Shown piece after piece: positions 6,099 through 7,165 of a DNA stretch of 7,165 nt. This DNA is from Geminicoccaceae bacterium (lineage in GTDB: Bacteria; Pseudomonadota; Alphaproteobacteria; Geminicoccales; Geminicoccaceae). The translations under genes and the position numbers were made by a program. Position 1 is the stretch's first letter. Each line of letters begins with the position of its first letter. The notes beneath the pieces were generated by a model. It saw only the letters and a program-made list of their open reading frames with translations. It had not been told where the DNA came from and ran no database searches. The stretch covers positions 5,069-12,233 of the forward strand of contig JAGREZ010000006.1 in assembly GCA_020446285.1 (NCBI GenBank). The letters are read 5' to 3'.

Positions 6099-7165
6099 TT
6101 GTGTGGAATTGTTGGATGTATCGGCCTCAGACCCGTGACTCCCATTCTCGTCGACGCGCTGCGGCGGCTTGAATATCGGGGGTATGACAGTGCCGGGATC
6201 GCTACCCTGAGCGACAACCGGGTCGACCGGCGGCGCGCCGAGGGCAAACTCGACCGTCTTGCCGAGCGGATCGCCGAACAGCCCCTGGGTGGGCAGACCG
6301 GCATCGGCCACACCCGTTGGGCGACGCATGGCGTGCCCAACGAGACCAATGCCCATCCGCACACCAGCATGGGCGTTGCGGTCGTTCACAATGGTATCAT
6401 CGAGAATTTCCAGACATTGCGCGAGGAGCTGTCGCAAGCGGGGCACAGTTTCGAGACGCAGACCGATACCGAGGTCGTGCCACATCTCGTCGCCCATCAC
6501 ATCACCGCCGGCCTTTCTCCGGAAGAGGCGTCGCTCGCCGCTGTTCGCAGGCTCGAGGGCGCGTTCGGACTCGTCCTCCTGTTCGAGGGGCATGACGATC
6601 TGCTCGTCGCGGCACGGCGGGGAAGTCCGCTTGCCATCGGCTATGGCGACGGCGAGATGTTCGTCGGCTCCGACGCGCTGGCGCTCGCACCGTTGACCGA
6701 ACGCATCCAGTATCTCGAGGAGGGTGACGTCGCGTTCGTCCGGCGCGATGGCGCGCGCATCGTCGATACGGACGGGCGGGAACAGCATCGCGACATCGTC
6801 CAGACGGCCATGTCCGGGGCAATGATCGGCAAGGGCAATCACCGGCATTTCATGGAGAAGGAGATCTTCGAGCAACCGGCAGTGCTCGGCGACACGTTGC
6901 GTTCCTTCGCCGATCCTTCCACCCACAGGATCAATCTGCCGGAGCTGCCGTTCGACCTTCGCGACATCACCCGGTTGACCACGGTGGCCTGCGGCACCGC
7001 TTCCTATGCCTGCCTTGTCGCCCGGTACTGGTTCGAACAGATCGCCGGCATTCCCACGGACTGGGAGATCGGTTCCGAATTCCGCTATCGCGAGCCGCCA
7101 CTGGTCGACGGGCAGGCGGGGCTGTTCGTTTCGCAATCGGGCGAGACGGCCGACACGCTGGCCGC
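6099..7165 (+). CDS. glmS: Glutamine--fructose-6-phosphate aminotransferase (isomerizing), 5' part
   Basis: The first 355 residues of a protein usually about 605-610 long; the gene runs off the right edge. GlmS makes glucosamine-6-phosphate from fructose-6-phosphate and glutamine in the cytosol, the first step to UDP-GlcNAc for peptidoglycan and lipopolysaccharide. The N-terminal glutaminase domain opens with MCGIVGCIG, whose Cys2 becomes the N-terminal nucleophile after Met removal. Further hallmarks are LEYRGYDSAGIA (24-35), GHTRWATHG (70-78), HNGIIENF (97-104), TDTE (122-125) and EGAFGL (152-157). The HFMEKEIFEQP stretch leads into the first SIS sugar-isomerase domain, where the ACGTASYA and FVSQSGETADT substrate motifs are complete before the edge. 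The start is TTG with a strong AGGAGA eight bases upstream. It is divergent from the H-NOX-like gene. No glmS ribozyme is expected or seen in the short leader. The usual neighbour glmU is not in the window. Confidence 0.97.
   Translation, partial: MCGIVGCIGLRPVTPILVDALRRLEYRGYDSAGIATLSDNRVDRRRAEGKLDRLAERIAEQPLGGQTGIGHTRWATHGVPNETNAHPHTSMGVAVVHNGIIENFQTLREELSQAGHSFETQTDTEVVPHLVAHHITAGLSPEEASLAAVRRLEGAFGLVLLFEGHDDLLVAARRGSPLAIGYGDGEMFVGSDALALAPLTERIQYLEEGDVAFVRRDGARIVDTDGREQHRDIVQTAMSGAMIGKGNHRHFMEKEIFEQPAVLGDTLRSFADPSTHRINLPELPFDLRDITRLTTVACGTASYACLVARYWFEQIAGIPTDWEIGSEFRYREPPLVDGQAGLFVSQSGETADTLA

Noticed and set aside
5937..7136. Upstream extension (400 codons) of the H-NOX-like frame through glmS on the minus strand
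   Set aside because: It covers the whole antisense of glmS, whose motifs are unmistakable on the plus strand. Recognisable H-NOX-like sequence starts only at 5936.

Overview
The window looks like a chromosomal segment of a GC-rich alphaproteobacterium (strong G/C third-position bias; NnrU, NodI/NodJ-type transporter and cytochrome-b-anchored cyclase families are all common in that class). This placement is inferred from gene content and style only; no rRNA or other phylogenetic marker is present. Coding density is high, no stretch over about 210 bases lacks a gene, and I saw no mobile element, tRNA, CRISPR array or phage signature.

Layout, left to right. (1) The 3' end of a proline racemase-superfamily gene (+), of the Thr-containing type that suggests trans-3-hydroxy-L-proline dehydratase. 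(2) Converging on it, a minus-strand two-gene unit: a periplasmic glutathione peroxidase (2682 down to 2095), then, three bases after its stop, a three-module adenylate cyclase (2091 down to 316) with a six-helix His-rich membrane anchor, an adrenodoxin-like [2Fe-2S] domain and a class III cyclase domain. (3) A divergent intergenic region (2683-2889) with a plausible minus-strand promoter. (4) A plus-strand run: an NnrU-family membrane protein, then a NodI-like ABC ATPase and a NodJ-like ABC-2 permease whose stop and start codons overlap. (5) Converging on the permease, a minus-strand gene (5936 down to 5316) whose layout resembles an H-NOX domain but which, by my by-eye alignment, lacks the proximal heme histidine and the YxSxR motif. 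(6) Divergent from it, the 5' 59% or so of glmS (+), with a TTG start, running off the right edge.

How the genes may work together: the clearest functional unit is gpx plus cyclase. A secreted peroxide-reducing enzyme is transcribed ahead of a cyclase whose membrane and iron-sulfur modules look built to sense electron-carrier redox state, so cAMP output may be tied to envelope redox stress (inference). The NodIJ-like pair forms one exporter of unknown substrate, and nnrU may share its transcript. glmS is housekeeping (UDP-GlcNAc supply). The H-NOX-like protein has no assigned role. The most unusual items are the cyclase architecture with its gpx coupling, and the apparently heme-less H-NOX relative.
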